A stretch of DNA of 64,000 nucleotides from AC-32 sp963746155 (GTDB lineage Bacteria > Actinomycetota > Thermoleophilia > Gaiellales > Gaiellaceae): the NCBI GenBank assembly GCA_963746155.1, contig CAVVAB010000001.1, forward strand, positions 62,001 to 126,000, read 5' to 3'. The translations under genes were made by a program, and so were the position numbers. Numbering within the stretch: position 1 is the stretch's first letter; the number at the start of each line of letters is the position of its first letter. The notes beneath the pieces are model-generated. The model worked only from the letters and a program-made list of their open reading frames with translations. It made no database searches and had not been told where the DNA came from. Of this stretch, positions 35,513 through 44,877 are shown piece after piece.

Positions 35513-36298
35513 GCGCTCCATGGGCAGCTGCTCGTGGCGCGACCATTCGTGCCACGAGCCCGGGTAGTTGCGCGCGTCGTACCCCGCGGCGCGCAGGGCC
35601 AGCGCGGCGAGCGCCGAGCGCGACCCGGAGTGGCAGTACGCGACGATCTCGGCTCCCTCGGGCAGGCCCGCGATCTCGCGCACCTCGTCGGCCGGGAGGG
35701 GCTGGCCCGGGCCGACGAGCAGGCGATGGTGCTCGAGCAGCCGCGCGCCCGGGATGTGCCCCTGGCGCGGGTCGCACGGCGAGCCCGCCTTGCCCGTGTA
35801 CTCCTCGGGCGTGCGCACGTCGAGGATCGTGAGAGTCGCGTCGCCGAGCCGCTCCTCGAGCTCCTGCCAGGTCGGCACCGCCTCGGGCCTGGGCTCGAGC
35901 GCGGCCTTCGTCTTCTGAAGCTCGACCGCGCCCTGCTCGATCTCGCCCGGCCAGGCGGCGAACCCGCCCGCGAGGACCGAGACGCGCGGGTGGCCGGCGA
36001 GCGCGGCCGCCTGGGCCGAGGCCGCGGCTCCGACGCAGTCTCCGCGGTCGTAGAGGACGAGCCGCTCGCTGCCGTCGACGCCGTGGCGGCCGAGCCGCCG
36101 CTGCACCTCGACCGCGAACTCCTGGACCGTCTCGCGGTCGGCGAGCGGAGGCGGCGCGCCGAGGACGAGCGGGACCGAGCCCGGCAGGTGCCCGCGCTGG
36201 TGCGCGTTCGGCCCGCGGCAGTCGCCGAGCAGCAGGTCGGGCTCGCCCAGGCGCTCCTGCACCCAGGCCGCGTCCACTAGCGGTGGGAGATCAGACAT
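35510..36298 (-). CDS. Thiosulfate/3-mercaptopyruvate sulfurtransferase
   Basis: A 262-residue tandem rhodanese. The N-terminal domain lacks a catalytic Cys but has LLGDCRGPNAHQRGHLPGSV and LVLYDRGDCVGAAASAQA. The C-terminal domain has LDVRTPEEYTG, GHIPGARLLEH and the active loop IVAYCHSGSRSALAALALR with the persulfide Cys. It moves sulfane sulfur to cyanide or thiols. MSDLPPLVDAAWVQ (36298) overlaps the stop of the hydrolase gene upstream. Confidence 0.9.
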   Translation of the reverse strand: MSDLPPLVDAAWVQERLGEPDLLLGDCRGPNAHQRGHLPGSVPLVLGAPPPLADRETVQEFAVEVQRRLGRHGVDGSERLVLYDRGDCVGAAASAQAAALAGHPRVSVLAGGFAAWPGEIEQGAVELQKTKAALEPRPEAVPTWQELEERLGDATLTILDVRTPEEYTGKAGSPCDPRQGHIPGARLLEHHRLLVGPGQPLPADEVREIAGLPEGAEIVAYCHSGSRSALAALALRAAGYDARNYPGSWHEWSRHEQLPMER

Positions 36299-36950
36299 CT
36301 TCGAGGAACTCCTCGAGCACGCGGTCGAACTCGGCGGGCTGCTCGAAGGTCGGCAGGTGGCCGCACCCTGCGAACGTGTGCAGGCGCCCGTTGCGGGCCG
36401 CACCGGCGAGCGTCTCGGCCTCTTCCGCGCTCAGGAACGGGTCGTGCTCGCCTCGCGCGACGAGCACCTTCGCCTCGGTCTCGCGGACGAGCTCCGTCGA
36501 GTCGAGACGGTCGCGCATCGCGGCCACGCCGGCCGCAAGCTGATCCGGATCCTGCTCGAGCGCGATCGCCCGCGCCTTCGCAACAACCTCCTCGTCGGCG
36601 TCCTCGGGAAACAGGGCCGGCCGCTGCTTCTCCCACAGCGCCTCCACGCCCTGCTCGCGAATCAGCTCGATCGTCTCATCGCGGGCCTGCTTCCGCTCGG
36701 GCGTGTCCGCGTCCGCGCGCGATCCGACCAGCACGAGCGCCTGGACGTCCGCGTGGGCGAGGAGCCGCTGGGCGCAGTAGCCGCCCATCGACGCACCGAC
36801 GGCGACGATCGGCCCGTGCACCTCGGCCGCAATCCGCTGCGCCCACTCGTCCATCGTCGCGCCCAGCCGGTAGAGCATCGGCGCGGTCCCGTAGCGGCGG
36901 CCCCACATGCGCTCGTCGAAGGGGAATGCGTGCAGGTAGACGAGGTTCAC
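36291..36950 (-). CDS. Alpha/beta hydrolase
   Basis: A 219-residue cytosolic hydrolase. VYLHAFPFDERMWG is the oxyanion loop, IVAVGASMGGYCAQRLL the nucleophile elbow with Ser, VARGEHDPFLSAEEAE the acid loop and FAGCGHLPTFEQPAEF the catalytic His. The substrate is unknown. GTG 36950 overlaps the GST stop as GTGA, and its own stop overlaps the sulfurtransferase ATG, so GST, hydrolase and sulfurtransferase form one operon. Confidence 0.88.
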   Translation of the reverse strand: MNLVYLHAFPFDERMWGRRYGTAPMLYRLGATMDEWAQRIAAEVHGPIVAVGASMGGYCAQRLLAHADVQALVLVGSRADADTPERKQARDETIELIREQGVEALWEKQRPALFPEDADEEVVAKARAIALEQDPDQLAAGVAAMRDRLDSTELVRETEAKVLVARGEHDPFLSAEEAETLAGAARNGRLHTFAGCGHLPTFEQPAEFDRVLEEFLEDV

Positions 36951-37528
36951 TGCGCCGCGACGAGTTCGCGTTCCGCCGCGATCGCCGGACGCGCTCCGAG
37001 CCGCTGCGCCCAGTCGGCCAGAGCCGGGAATCCGTCCAGCTCGACGTCGAGCCGCTCCTGGGCGCGCAGAACCCAGGGGACGTAGCCAATGTCGGCGAGG
37101 CCGTACCCGCGCCCCGAGAGGTACGGCTGACCCTCGAGCGTCGCATCGATCGCGGCGAGCCGCTCGTCGAGCTCGGCTCGCGCGCCCTCGTCCTCCCGCC
37201 GCACCCGGTAGTACGCGCCGCCCAGCCTGCCGTCGAAGCGCTCGAGCCAGAGCCTTCCGAGCGCCCGCTCGGCCGGATCGGCCGGCCACAACGCAGGCTC
37301 CGGGTAGCGCTCCTCGAGGTACTCCATGATCACGCGCGACTCGGGAAGCACGAGCCCGCCCTCCTCTTCGTAGACGGGTACCCGACCGAGCGGGTTCTTC
37401 TCGTAGATCCAGGCCGGGCGGTCGTCGAGGTCGATCTCGACCGCCTCGTAGGCGAGCCCCTTCTCCGCGAGCGCGATGCGAGCCCGTGCGGCGTACGGGC
37501 AGCGCTCGGCGGTGTAGAGCGTGGGCAT
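36947..37528 (-). CDS. Glutathione S-transferase family protein
   Basis: A 193-residue protein with the thioredoxin-like N-domain (LYTAERCPYAARARIALAEKG, NPLGRVPVYEEEGGLVLPES with the cis-Pro and ESR thiol-binding region) and an all-helical C-domain. The CPYA site resembles zeta/omega-type enzymes. Actinobacteria commonly lack glutathione, so the thiol partner is uncertain. A maleylacetoacetate isomerase role alongside the homogentisate genes at 42-52 kb is conceivable but not shown. Confidence 0.82.
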   Translation of the reverse strand: MPTLYTAERCPYAARARIALAEKGLAYEAVEIDLDDRPAWIYEKNPLGRVPVYEEEGGLVLPESRVIMEYLEERYPEPALWPADPAERALGRLWLERFDGRLGGAYYRVRREDEGARAELDERLAAIDATLEGQPYLSGRGYGLADIGYVPWVLRAQERLDVELDGFPALADWAQRLGARPAIAAERELVAAQ

Positions 37529-37538
37529 TGCCCCGAGG

Positions 37539-38490
37539 CTACCCGCGGCCCGGCGCCTTGGAGGCCGAACGCCTCGGCGATCTGGGCGAGCAGCTCTGGC
37601 GCGGGCGGCAGCTCGTCCGGGGAGGCGGCCGTGCGGGCTACCGCGCGGACGCTTGCAGGCTCGGCGCCGGTCAGGCGGGCGACGACGGTCGGGTTCGAGC
37701 CCAGCGCCACCGCATCGCCGGGCACGACCGGGCCGTAGTACTCCGGGACCGACTGGTACTCGTCGACGACGCTGCCGCGCTCGTAGAGCACGTACCGCAC
37801 GAGACGCCCGTCCTCGAGCGCGAGCGTGCAGACGACCGCGGCGGTCGCGTTCGACAGCTCCGACGAGAGTCGCTCACGGACCTTGCGGTCGCGGTCGCAG
37901 AGCTCGTCGTACACGGTGACCCAGCCGTTTCGCGGCGGCGACACCGTCGTCCGCGCCGAGTTGCCGAAGCGCGGGAGGTACTTGGCGACCGCACGTTCGA
38001 CCTCCTCGGTGTCGTCGGTCTGGACGTGAATCGACGCGTACGACTCGCCGCCCTGAGCGGAGCCGGCGAGCCGTGACTCGAGCGAGTCGATCGGAGCGGA
38101 CATCCTCGACGCCCACTCGGTGAAGCCCAGCCGCTGCCAGGCCGTCCGGCCGATCTCGTTCGTGGTGTCGACGTCGAGCGTCATGTGCTCGGCCTCGTTG
38201 CTGGCGCGCGCGGTGAACTCGGCCAGCAAGACCTTCGCGATCCCCTCGCGCCGCCGCTCCGGGATCACGTACACGATGTTCAGGTGGGCGACGCCGTTGT
38301 CGTACAGCTCGCCGTAGGCGCAGCCAATCGGCTCGCCCTCGTCCTCGACCAGGAGCGCGATCTTGCCCTCTAGCTCCTCGGGCCCGATCTCGGGGCGCGG
38401 GAACGGGCGCTTCCAGAGCTCGTCGAAGCTGGCTTCCAGGAATCCGAGCATCGCCTGGGTGTCGGCGGGGGTGGCGTCCCGGACGTTCAC
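37539..38490 (-). CDS. GNAT acetyltransferase with a C-terminal unknown domain (one frame break)
   Basis: About 316 residues. Residues 1-130 are a GNAT domain: MNVRDATPADTQAMLGFLEA, NIVYVIPERRREGIAKVLLAEF (acetyl-CoA loop), TAWQRLGFTEWA. From about 150 a second domain of alpha/beta type follows (WVTVYDELCDRDRKVRERLS, VVCTLALEDGRLVRYVLYE) that I do not recognise. Near 37559 one extra base hides a stop; removing it ends the protein APGRG at 37539, before the GST start. The unbroken frame would run 200 bases into GST. Confidence 0.75.
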
Positions 38491-38527
38491 GCCCTCACTC
38501 TACGGGTCGCGGGGGTACCGTCCTGCC

Positions 38528-39166
38528 GTGGACCTGCAGCAGATTGCACCTCATCTCTGGTGGTGGACAGCGCGCCATCCGGACTGGGGCCCGGACGACT
38601 TCGTGGACGGGCAGGGCTGGGGGCGCGACGTCTCGTGCTACGCCCTCGTCGAGGACGACTCGCTCGTCCTGTTCGACCCGCTCGTGCCCGCCGGGGAGGA
38701 GGCCGCCTTCTGGTCGGCGCTGGACGGTGACGTCGAGCATCACGGGCCGCCGTCGATCCTGATCACGGTCTACTGGCACGCCCGTAGTTCGGCGGAGATC
38801 CTCGACCGTTACGAGGGTGCGTCGCTCCGGGCTCACGAGCCCTCGGCCGACGAGGTCGCGAAGCGCGTTCAGGTGACGAGCACGTTTCGCGGCGGAGACA
38901 TCCTGCCCGGCCGGGTCGAGGCGGTCGCGCTCCATCACATGGACGAGGCCGCGTTCTGGATTCCGAGCCACGAGGCTCTTGTGCTCGGCGACTCCGTTCT
39001 CGGCTACGAAGACGGAGCGCGGCACTGCCCCGAGAGTTGGTTGGGCAAGGCGGAGTCCATGGCAACGTCGCGAGCGGCCGTCGAGTCCGCGCTGGACGCC
39101 AGGCGGCCGCGATGGCTCCTGCTGACCCACGGGGGTCCGCGCGAGGCCCAGACGCTAGAGCTCTGA
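38528..39166 (+). CDS. Metallo-beta-lactamase-like protein with degenerate metal motif
   Basis: A 212-residue protein from GTG 38528. IAPHLWWWTARHPDW, CYALVEDDSLVLFDPLVPAGEEAAFW and HEALVLGDSVLGYED follow the MBL-fold layout, but the HxHxDH metal motif is replaced by TVYWHARSSAEIL with a single His. It may bind one metal or be non-catalytic. It is divergent from the GNAT gene and its 3' end overlaps the HAD gene on the other strand by 12 bases. Confidence 0.65.
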   Translation: MDLQQIAPHLWWWTARHPDWGPDDFVDGQGWGRDVSCYALVEDDSLVLFDPLVPAGEEAAFWSALDGDVEHHGPPSILITVYWHARSSAEILDRYEGASLRAHEPSADEVAKRVQVTSTFRGGDILPGRVEAVALHHMDEAAFWIPSHEALVLGDSVLGYEDGARHCPESWLGKAESMATSRAAVESALDARRPRWLLLTHGGPREAQTLEL

Positions 39167-39772
39167 GGCGAGCGCGCGGAAGTCCGTGAGTGGCGTGTAC
39201 GAGGCGCCCTGCTCGTCGAGCCGCCGGGCGAGGTTCCCCGTCGCGAAGACCCGGTCAGCCGCGCTCACGGCGCAGAAGTCCGAGTAGCCGTCACCCGCGT
39301 AGACGACCTCGCCGTCGGTCGGCAGGTCGGCCCGTTTGCACGCCTCGCCGCAGTGCGGACAGACTTCGGTCACGCGGAAGAGGACGCGCCAGCCGTCGGC
39401 GCGCGGGTCGAGCCGGTTCGCGCGCAGCTCTACGTCGCCGAGCACACCCTCCCGCTCCAGCACGGGCTCGATCAGCTCGTGGAAGCCGGACGAGACGACG
39501 AGCGGCCGGTGCTCCCGCGCAAGCTCGGCGAACCCGGCGCGCACACGCGTGTGCTCGAGCAGCCACGGCACGACCTCCTCGAGCGGCGTCGTCACGGTCA
39601 GGAACTCGGCCGCGATCACCTCGTTCAGCGTCATCGTCCCCGCGTCGAGCTCGGCCTCGACGCGCTCGTAGATCTCCGGGTCGCCGAACTCCCCGAGCAC
39701 GAGGTCGAGCGTGTCCACCTCGGTCACGGTCCCGTCCCAGTCGAGGACGAGTCGCTGCGGCGCCGCGGGCAT
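39155..39772 (-). CDS. HAD-IB phosphatase, MtnX-like
   Basis: A 205-residue phosphatase. RLVLDWDGTVTEVDTLDLV has the two catalytic Asp, LVVSSGFHELIEPVL motif II, and VVYAGDGYSDFCAVSAAD motif IV. A small Cys pair (VCPHCGEACKR) lies in the cap or core loop, as in MtnX and related phosphoserine-phosphatase-like enzymes. A sulfur-salvage role is only suggestive, since no other mtn gene is nearby. Confidence 0.85.
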   Translation of the reverse strand: MPAAPQRLVLDWDGTVTEVDTLDLVLGEFGDPEIYERVEAELDAGTMTLNEVIAAEFLTVTTPLEEVVPWLLEHTRVRAGFAELAREHRPLVVSSGFHELIEPVLEREGVLGDVELRANRLDPRADGWRVLFRVTEVCPHCGEACKRADLPTDGEVVYAGDGYSDFCAVSAADRVFATGNLARRLDEQGASYTPLTDFRALASEL

Positions 39773-39801
39773 CGCGGCAGCTTGCCATGCCGGAGAAGAG
39801 A

Positions 39802-39823
39802 GAGGCCGCCTCGCGGCGGCCTC
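39802..39823 (-). terminator. Intrinsic terminator of the sedolisin gene
   Basis: GAGGCCGCC-TCGC-GGCGGCCTC, a perfect 9-bp stem with a 4-base loop, 25 bases past the sedolisin stop. On the minus strand it is followed by the pyrimidine run TCTCTTCTCC. Confidence 0.7.
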
Positions 39824-39848
39824 CCTCTGCGTCGGATGTCGCTGCTGC

Positions 39849-41825
39849 CTAGTGCAGCAGCCGGTGCAGCTCGTCGAAGTACCGCGAGGTCGGCGCTCCG
39901 ACTCCGGTCACGTCGTCCCAGCCGCGATCGGTCTGGAGCGACGAGTCCTGGTCGAACGTGCGCAGCGAGTAGATGATCCCGTCGTCGGCGTTCTCGCCGT
40001 TGGCGTAGTCGCTGCGGATGTTGCCCAGGTCGCCCTGCGGCGTGACGTCGTAGTAGACGCCGCGCCGGTAGAGCGCGTAGATCGACGGATTGGCGAAGCC
40101 GATCCGCGAGCTTCCTTCCGCGACGGCCTGGGCGCCCGCCATCAGCGGTGACGAGAGGCTCGTCCCGCCGATGCGGTACTCGCCGTAGTGGACGCCGACC
40201 GGCCCGTAGCGGGACGGCAGGTCGAAGTCCTGCGTCTCGCCGACGAGCATGCCCGTCGTCGGGTCGCCGACCATCCCGATGTCCGGAACGGCTCGGCCAC
40301 CCGTCGGGTCGGGATTGACGATCCCCCGCTGGTAGAACGGCTTGTCGAAGATCTGGCTGAAGCCGCCGCCCGCGCCGTACAGGAACGGGACGGTGTTCAC
40401 CCAGGACTTGCCGTTGTCGGACAGGCCGTACTTCGACGTGCCCCAGCCGGTCTCGAAGCTGCGCCGGTCACGGCTGTTCACCGCGAGCGACGTGCCGCCG
40501 ACCGAGGTGACCCACGGGTCGCCGGTCGGGAACTCGGGGTGCGCGTAGCCGAACGCGTCGAGGTCGTCGCCGTTGTCGCCCGAGGAGAAGTAGAAGCCGA
40601 TCCCCTGGACGGCACCCTGCTTGAAGATCGACTCGTACGCGTTGATCAGGTCGTCGTCGACCGTCGAGTAGAGAACGCCGTCCTCGACGAAGAAGGTCGG
40701 CGAGCCCCACGAGTTGGTGACGATCGAGGCCTTGTTGTCGTGCACGACCTGAGACAGCGACGCGAGCAGGTCGTCGTCGAAGCAGCTCGAGGCGCCGTAG
40801 TAGAGGACATTCGCCCCGGGAGCCATCCCGTGAGCGGCCTCGACGTCGAGCGCCTGCTCCCCGTACCAGTCGTTCCCGCCGCACTCGATCACGTTCGGGT
40901 CGTCGGGTGGCGGCTCCGGGAAGCTCCGGTCCTGGAACTGGTGCTTGGCGAACTTGTTGTCGCCGTGCCGCAGCGAGTAGGTGTTCGCGTCCTGCTCCAG
41001 CGTCGAGGCGTCGAACGCGTCGGTGATCGCGACCGTCGCGCCCTTGCCCAGGTTCACCGGGCCGGAACCGCCTTCGCCGTATGCACCGCGGAGCTGCGAC
41101 GGGATGTACCCGCACGACGCCCACGGCAGGGTTCTCCCCTTGAACTTCGGGAGATCGGACGCGTAGCGCTGGCCGTAATAGCTCGAGCACGGCGTGCCGT
41201 TGACGAACGCGGCAGGCGCGCCGAGGTCGGCGGGTCGCATCATGTGGCCGAACCGCGTCAGCCCGGTGACCGCGAGCACGGCTCCGGCGACCGACCGCGG
41301 AACGGACAGGTTCGACGTCGGGGCCTGGACCCGCTTGCCCTTGATTGCGTACTTGCCGAGCCGGGTTGCGAACGCCGTGCCGACGGATGCGGCCGAGCCG
41401 CGAACCGCCAGGTAGTGGTGATCCGGCCCGGTGGCCGTGATCCGAAGGCCGGAGGACGTCAGCCAGCGCGTCACGGCCGAGACCTGCGCGGCCGTGGGCG
41501 CGAAGCGGGAGACGTACTGGGCCCTCGAGATGAACTTGCGGTAGTGCGAGCTGGCCGGGTTGCTGACAGCCCGTGCGAGCCGGTCGAGCTGCGCCGCGTG
41601 ACGCGGAGCGAGCCAGACCCTCGCACTCACGGTGTGCGTGGCCGGAACCGCGCCGGTCAACCGGCCCGGTGCCGCCCACGATGGCTGCGATCCCGTCAGC
41701 TCGGAGCGACCCTGGCGGCGAACCGCAGTTCGCGCGCCGACCGCCGACGAAGCGACGAGCAACGCAGCACACGTCAGGACGCCGATTGCAAGCGCAAGCA
41801 GGCGCCCTACGCGAGATGCCTTCAT
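39849..41825 (-). CDS. Sedolisin family serine-carboxyl protease (S53), secreted
   Basis: A complete 658-residue preproprotease. Signal peptide (LLALAIGVLTCAALLVASSA), then a propeptide with VWLAPRHAAQLDRLARAVSNP and YRKFISRAQYVSRFAP (pro-kumamolisin activation domain). In the catalytic domain GEQALDVEAAHGMAPGANVL carries the Glu and Asp, YFSSGDNGDDLDAF the oxyanion Asp, and GEYRIGGTSLSSPLMAG the Ser. The C-terminal DDGIIYSLRTFDQDSSLQTDRGWDDVTG is the calcium site. These enzymes work at acid pH outside the cell. AGGGGG precedes the ATG, and TTGAAG-N17-CAAGAT upstream is a possible promoter. Confidence 0.93.
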   Translation of the reverse strand: MKASRVGRLLALAIGVLTCAALLVASSAVGARTAVRRQGRSELTGSQPSWAAPGRLTGAVPATHTVSARVWLAPRHAAQLDRLARAVSNPASSHYRKFISRAQYVSRFAPTAAQVSAVTRWLTSSGLRITATGPDHHYLAVRGSAASVGTAFATRLGKYAIKGKRVQAPTSNLSVPRSVAGAVLAVTGLTRFGHMMRPADLGAPAAFVNGTPCSSYYGQRYASDLPKFKGRTLPWASCGYIPSQLRGAYGEGGSGPVNLGKGATVAITDAFDASTLEQDANTYSLRHGDNKFAKHQFQDRSFPEPPPDDPNVIECGGNDWYGEQALDVEAAHGMAPGANVLYYGASSCFDDDLLASLSQVVHDNKASIVTNSWGSPTFFVEDGVLYSTVDDDLINAYESIFKQGAVQGIGFYFSSGDNGDDLDAFGYAHPEFPTGDPWVTSVGGTSLAVNSRDRRSFETGWGTSKYGLSDNGKSWVNTVPFLYGAGGGFSQIFDKPFYQRGIVNPDPTGGRAVPDIGMVGDPTTGMLVGETQDFDLPSRYGPVGVHYGEYRIGGTSLSSPLMAGAQAVAEGSSRIGFANPSIYALYRRGVYYDVTPQGDLGNIRSDYANGENADDGIIYSLRTFDQDSSLQTDRGWDDVTGVGAPTSRYFDELHRLLH

Positions 41826-41932
41826 CTGTCTTACCCCCTCTAGTCGGAGTACCGGCCGGGACCTCGACCCGGCCGTCGCACCGCATCTTGAATCAGCCCG
41901 CGCCGGTCTTCAACGACCAACCGTCGGGCGCG

Positions 41933-43143
41933 CTAGAGGTGCGAGGTGACTCCCGCGGGATCCTCGTCGGTGCTCTCGCCCGCCGGCGCGCGCTCCTCGA
42001 GCCACGAGTACGCGTACTCGCCGTCGTCCAGCTCCTTCGCGAGCGTCGTCAGGCGCAGCGGGTGGAACGTGTCGCACATGACCGCCAGCTCGTGCGTCTC
42101 GGTCATTCCGATCGACTTCTCGGCGAGGCCCGGGTGCGGGCCGTGCGGGATCCCGGAGGGATGCAGCGTCACCGAGCCGACGTCCACCGCTTTCCGGGAG
42201 GAGAAGTTGCCCGAGACGTAATAGATCATCTCCTCCGAGTTCAGGTTCGAGTGGTGGTACGGGATCGGGATCGCCAGCGGGTCGAAGTCGAGCTTGCGCG
42301 GGCAGAACGAGCAGATCACGAAGTTCCGGCCCTGGAAGGTCTGGTGCGAGGGCGGCGGCATGTGGATCCGGCCGGTGATCGGCTCGAAGTCGTGGATCGA
42401 GAACGTCCACGGGTAGACGTAGCCGTCCCAGCCGATCACGTCGAACGGGTGGTAGTCGAGCTCGTAGGCCTGGTGGCCGTCGCGCACCCGCACGACGACG
42501 CGGAACTCGCCCTTGTCGCGGTGGGTCTTCAGCTCGGTCGGCGCGTGGATGTCGCGGTGGTAGTAGGGCGCGTGCTCGAGCAGCTGCCCGTACTCGTTGC
42601 GGTAGCGGCGCGGGATCTCGATCAGGCCGGGCGACTCGAACACGAGGTAGCGCTGGTCGCCCTCGGGCCGGAAGCGGTAGGTCGTCCCGCGCGGCACGAC
42701 GACGTAGTCGCCCTCGCGGTACGGGAGGTCGCCGAAGATCGTCTCGAGCGTGCCCGCTGCCCTCGTGGACGAAGATCACCTCGTCGCCCTCGCCGTTCCG
42801 GAAGAAGTAGTCCATCTCGTCGGTCGGCCTGCAGAGCGAGATCTCGACGTCGTCGTTCCACATCAGCAGCCGGCGGCCGCTGACCGCGTCGCCCTCGGCG
42901 TCGATGCCCATCGTCCGGAAGTGCCGGTGCTGGTGGCCCTCCGGGAACCCACTCGTCGCGCTCGATCGGCGCGAAGTCGGCGACCTCGGTGACCCGGCAG
43001 GGCGAGGTGAGGTGGTAGAGGATCGACTCGTTGCCGTCGAAGCCCTCGAGCCCCATGACCTCCTCGGTCAGGAGCGTCCCGTTGTCCCGGAACTGGACGT
43101 GCCGCTTCTTCGGGACGTCGCCTCGGATCTCGTACGTGGGCAC
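41933..43143 (-). CDS. hmgA: Homogentisate 1,2-dioxygenase (two frame breaks)
   Basis: About 402 residues after removing one base from GGG near 42944 and one from CCC near 42754. It opens homogentisate to maleylacetoacetate. It starts VPTYEIRGDVPKKRHVQFRD at GTG 43143; MWNDDVEISLCRP, FDVIGWDGYVYPWTFSIHDF, PYHHSNLNSEEMIYYVSGNF and LHPSGIPHGPHPG are the cupin and Fe-binding segments. HPPD and an FAH-family gene within 10 kb complete most of the route from tyrosine. Confidence 0.93.
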
Positions 43144-43145
43144 GG

Positions 43146-43676
43146 CTAGAGAATAGTCTGCGACGCCGTGGCGTCGACCAGAGGTTCGACTTCCGCTCGA
43201 TCGTCGGCGGTTAGCTGAGGCAAGAGAGCAGCTGCCGCGGTCGGGTGCCCTCCGAGCGCGAGATTCTTGGCCGCGTGGAAGAGCGCGCTCTTCGCCCACT
43301 CTTCCTCGTCGCCGGTTGTTCCGGTCCCCGTCGCCGCGTCGCGCTCCAGCAAACGGGCTGCCATCAGATAATCGTCGGCCGCCTCGAGGTGCCGACCGAA
43401 GACGCTGAGGAGCCAGCCGCGCTCCCACGGGTATGCGGCGTCATCCGGCTCAAGCACCGAGAGCGCAGCCATGGCGTCCAAGAGCAACTGCAGCCGTGGA
43501 TCGGCTCCGTCGACTTCCTGTGGCCGCTCCAGCGGCCACCCCGCTGGGAAGAGCTGTTCCTGGAGTTGTGTCCGCAGCTCGTCCACCGCGTCGAAGATGT
43601 CATCGGTCCTTCCCTGAGCGCGCTCGAGCTGAGCCATGAGCTCACGCCACCGTGTCTGGATGTCGTCGGTCGTCAT
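43146..43676 (-). CDS. Unknown helical protein
   Basis: 176 residues starting MTTDDIQTRWRELMAQLERA. The ATG at 43676 overlaps the stop of the small basic gene upstream (ATGA), which decides the start over a longer frame. It is helical, with heptad-like DDIFDAVDELRTQLQEQL and TPR-like LFGRHLEAADDYLMAARLLERD read as FGRHLEAADDYLMAARLL. Third-base G/C is lower than in neighbouring genes, as in its partner. No family recognised. Confidence 0.6.
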   Translation of the reverse strand: MTTDDIQTRWRELMAQLERAQGRTDDIFDAVDELRTQLQEQLFPAGWPLERPQEVDGADPRLQLLLDAMAALSVLEPDDAAYPWERGWLLSVFGRHLEAADDYLMAARLLERDAATGTGTTGDEEEWAKSALFHAAKNLALGGHPTAAAALLPQLTADDRAEVEPLVDATASQTIL

Positions 43677-43840
43677 CGTCGTTTGCGTGGGAACTTGCCG
43701 CCGTACAGCCGGTAGAGCCGTCGCTCCTCCGGTGTCAGCTTTCGATACCAGTTGCTCCACCTCTTCTTAGCAGCATCTGAATGCTTTCGACCAAGAAGCT
43801 CAGCCCCACGCCGCACGAGGTCTCGGGCCTGATCGTCCAT
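43673..43840 (-). CDS. Small basic protein, unknown
   Basis: 55 residues: MDDQARDLVRRGAELLGRKH, then SDAAKKRWSNWYRKLTPEER and a basic end RLYGGKFPRKRR. Codons such as CTT, GGT, CGA, TCA and GAT are frequent, unlike the surrounding genes. It is joined to the following gene by ATGA. The stop codon and coupled start support it being a real gene. It could be a DNA- or RNA-binding partner of that protein. Confidence 0.55.
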   Translation of the reverse strand: MDDQARDLVRRGAELLGRKHSDAAKKRWSNWYRKLTPEERRLYRLYGGKFPRKRR

Positions 43841-43870
43841 CTCTGCCGAGCGTACGACGATGTTCGACCC

Positions 43871-44877
43871 TCAACTAGTGGTCTCCTGAGCCAGGTCTGC
43901 GAGGCGCGCGCCGACGGCCGGCCCGAACTTGAACGCGTGGCCCGAGCAGGCCGAGCCGACGACGATCCGGCCGTGCCGCTCGAGGACGAAGCTGTCGTCG
44001 GCGGTGTTCGTGTAGAAGCAGGTCTGGACCTCGACCGGCTCCGGCTGGGCGAGCGAGAACGTGCGGCCGGCCCACTCGGTGACCTCGTCGACGATCGCCT
44101 GGTCGGGGCCGCCTTCCTCGTCCGGATCGGCCGGGACCCCCGACTTGTGGTGGCCGACCTTGAGCCCGTAGACCGGGTCGTAGACCGAGTAGAAGCCGTG
44201 CAGGTTGTCGACCATCGTCACGGTCGACGGCACCGGGGTCTCGCGCTCGAGGCGGAAGAAGAGGACGGTCTCGCGGGTCTCGACGACCTGCGAGGTCGAT
44301 CCCGGCCTGGGCGAGCAGCCGCCTGGCCCAGGGACCGGCGGTGACGACGACGGCTTGCGCATCCAGGTCGTCGAGCGACGCGACCGGCGACTCGTAGAGG
44401 ACGCTGCCGCCTCGTCGCTCGACGCCGGCCTGGAACGCGGCCAGCGCGCGGTCGGCGAGCACGTAGCCGGCCTCGGGCTGGAGCATCCCCACGAAGCCCT
44501 CCGGCGCGCGAAGGTCGAACCTGCGCAGGAGCTCGTCCCGGTCGAGGATCTCGGTCTCGACGCCCTGAGCGGCGAGCGCTCCTTGCGAGCTCGCCTCGAG
44601 GTCGTCCACGAGCTCGACGATCCCGGGGAAGCCGAGCAGCGTCTCGCCGCTCTCGGCCTCGAGCTCGCGCCAGCCGGCGAGCGCCTCCTGCGCGAGGCGC
44701 ACCCATTCTTCCTCGGGATAGGCCAGCCGGAAGATCCGCGAGCGCCCGTGGCTCGACCCGCGCGCGTGCCCGGCCGCGAACTGCTCGTACACGACGACGT
44801 CGCGCCCCTCACGCGCGAGCGCCCAGGCCGTCGCGAGCCCGTTGACCCCCGCGCCGACGACCGCAACGTCAGCTCAT
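43871..44877 (-). CDS. FAD-dependent oxidoreductase, sarcosine-oxidase-like (two frame breaks)
   Basis: About 334 residues of the DAO family. VAVVGAGVNGLATAWALARE is the dinucleotide motif, GSSHGRSRIFRLAYPEEEW the family loop, and GRIVVGSACSGHAFKFGPAV carries the Cys position that holds covalent FAD in monomeric sarcosine oxidase. An extra T near 44872 hides the natural start MSDVAVVG at ATG 44877, and an extra base near 44302 breaks it later (AGID to SQVVETRE). It oxidises a secondary amine or amino acid, identity unknown. Confidence 0.82.

Noticed and set aside
44218..44706. Separate Arg/Ala-rich gene inside the FAD oxidoreductase
   Set aside because: Alternative frame of the real gene; low complexity and no start context.
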